Shown here: in pieces, positions 63,789-64,000 of the stretch
Position numbering within the stretch: position 1 is the first letter of the stretch
Layout: the number at the start of each line of letters is the position of its first letter
Origin: Nevskia sp.
GTDB lineage: Bacteria; Pseudomonadota; Gammaproteobacteria; Nevskiales; Nevskiaceae
Direction: 5' to 3'
Assembly (NCBI GenBank): GCA_021732745.1
Contig: JAKFUK010000001.1
Coordinates: 74,931-138,930, forward strand
Length of the DNA stretch: 64,000 bases
The notes under the pieces: generated by a model
Database searches by the model: none
The model's input: the letters and a program-made list of their open reading frames with translations, nothing else
What the model was told of the DNA's origin: nothing
Program-made: the position numbers and the translations under genes

Positions 63789-64000
63789 TCAGGAAAACTT
63801 CGGCTTGCGCTTTTCGCGGAACGCGGTCACGCCCTCGCGCGCATCCGGCGTCATGAACAGGAACGGGAAGGCGTCGCGCGCGGTGCGCAGGTCGTCGCCA
63901 CCGAGGCCGCGGTTGTAGAAGGATTTGGCCATGCGCACGGCCATCTGCGGCTTGGAGGCAATCTTCTCGGCCATCGCCATCGCTTCTTCCATCAGGCGCT
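63789..64000 (-). CDS. Enoyl-CoA hydratase/isomerase, partial (N-terminus outside window)
   Basis: Only the last 70 residues are visible. AEKIASKPQMAVRMAKSFYN, then DAREGVTAFREKRKPKFS, is the usual C-terminal helix and tail of crotonase-family proteins. The frame is open to the right edge of the window. It lies 25 bp before the citrate-synthase-like gene and probably belongs to the same operon. Confidence 0.8.
   Translation of the reverse strand, partial: RLMEEAMAMAEKIASKPQMAVRMAKSFYNRGLGGDDLRTARDAFPFLFMTPDAREGVTAFREKRKPKFS

Overview
The window is GC-rich, almost fully coding bacterial DNA with short intergenic gaps, many TGATG/ATGA stop-start overlaps and frequent GTG/TTG starts. The gene set fits a hydrocarbon- and steroid/isoprenoid-degrading proteobacterium. 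A gammaproteobacterium of the Nevskiales/Solimonadaceae type is my best guess, but no rRNA or other taxonomic marker is present, so this stays an inference. I see no tRNA, rRNA, CRISPR array or replication origin.

Region 1 (1-7.9 kb): the 5' part of a CYP153-type alkane hydroxylase P450, two tandem MerR-family regulators (one broken by a 1-nt frameshift), a wax ester synthase/DGAT gene split by an IS5-family element, and a PQQ- and heme c-dependent alcohol dehydrogenase.

Region 2 (7.9-16.2 kb): on the minus strand, a complete copper membrane monooxygenase operon. The order is pmoC-pmoA-pmoB-like genes, a periplasmic membrane-anchored protein, CopC, a CopD-cytochrome c-redoxin fusion and a His-rich secreted protein. 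The copper ligands known from PmoB and PmoC are kept. A fatty-aldehyde dehydrogenase is divergent from it. With the PQQ dehydrogenase these genes could take a hydrocarbon to alcohol, aldehyde and acid, which suggests a hydrocarbon (not methane or ammonia) monooxygenase.

Region 3 (16.3-46.5 kb): a dense set of acyl-CoA catabolism modules. These include an SCPx-type thiolase, two-subunit MaoC hydratases, SDRs, acyl-CoA dehydrogenases (one clear alpha/beta heteromer pair), CaiB/BaiF CoA-transferases, an Ltp2-like cysteine-less thiolase (retro-aldolase) with a DUF35 partner, a BadI/EchA20-like ring hydrolase, an acyl-CoA ligase, a KstR2-like TetR regulator and a NUDIX CoA-diphosphatase. A decayed thioesterase/acyl-CoA synthetase locus lies at its end.

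Region 4 (46.5-52.3 kb): a MoxR ATPase/VWA pair, TesB thioesterase, an ABHD18-like hydrolase and a DUF445 membrane protein. Region 5 (52.4-64 kb): one long minus-strand beta-oxidation operon with four acyl-CoA dehydrogenases, SDR plus MaoC (split MFE-2 type), crotonase, PaaI thioesterase, CoA-transferase, thiolase and a citrate-synthase-like lyase.

A 14-bp motif of the form CTAAC-N4-(G/A)TTNG recurs in five intergenic regions (14662, 25915, 38895, 45309, 61561), in front of the aldehyde dehydrogenase, the tetR/SDR pair and three acyl-CoA loci. It is the best candidate for a shared operator that ties the window into one regulon, possibly under the TetR protein encoded at 25136-25777.
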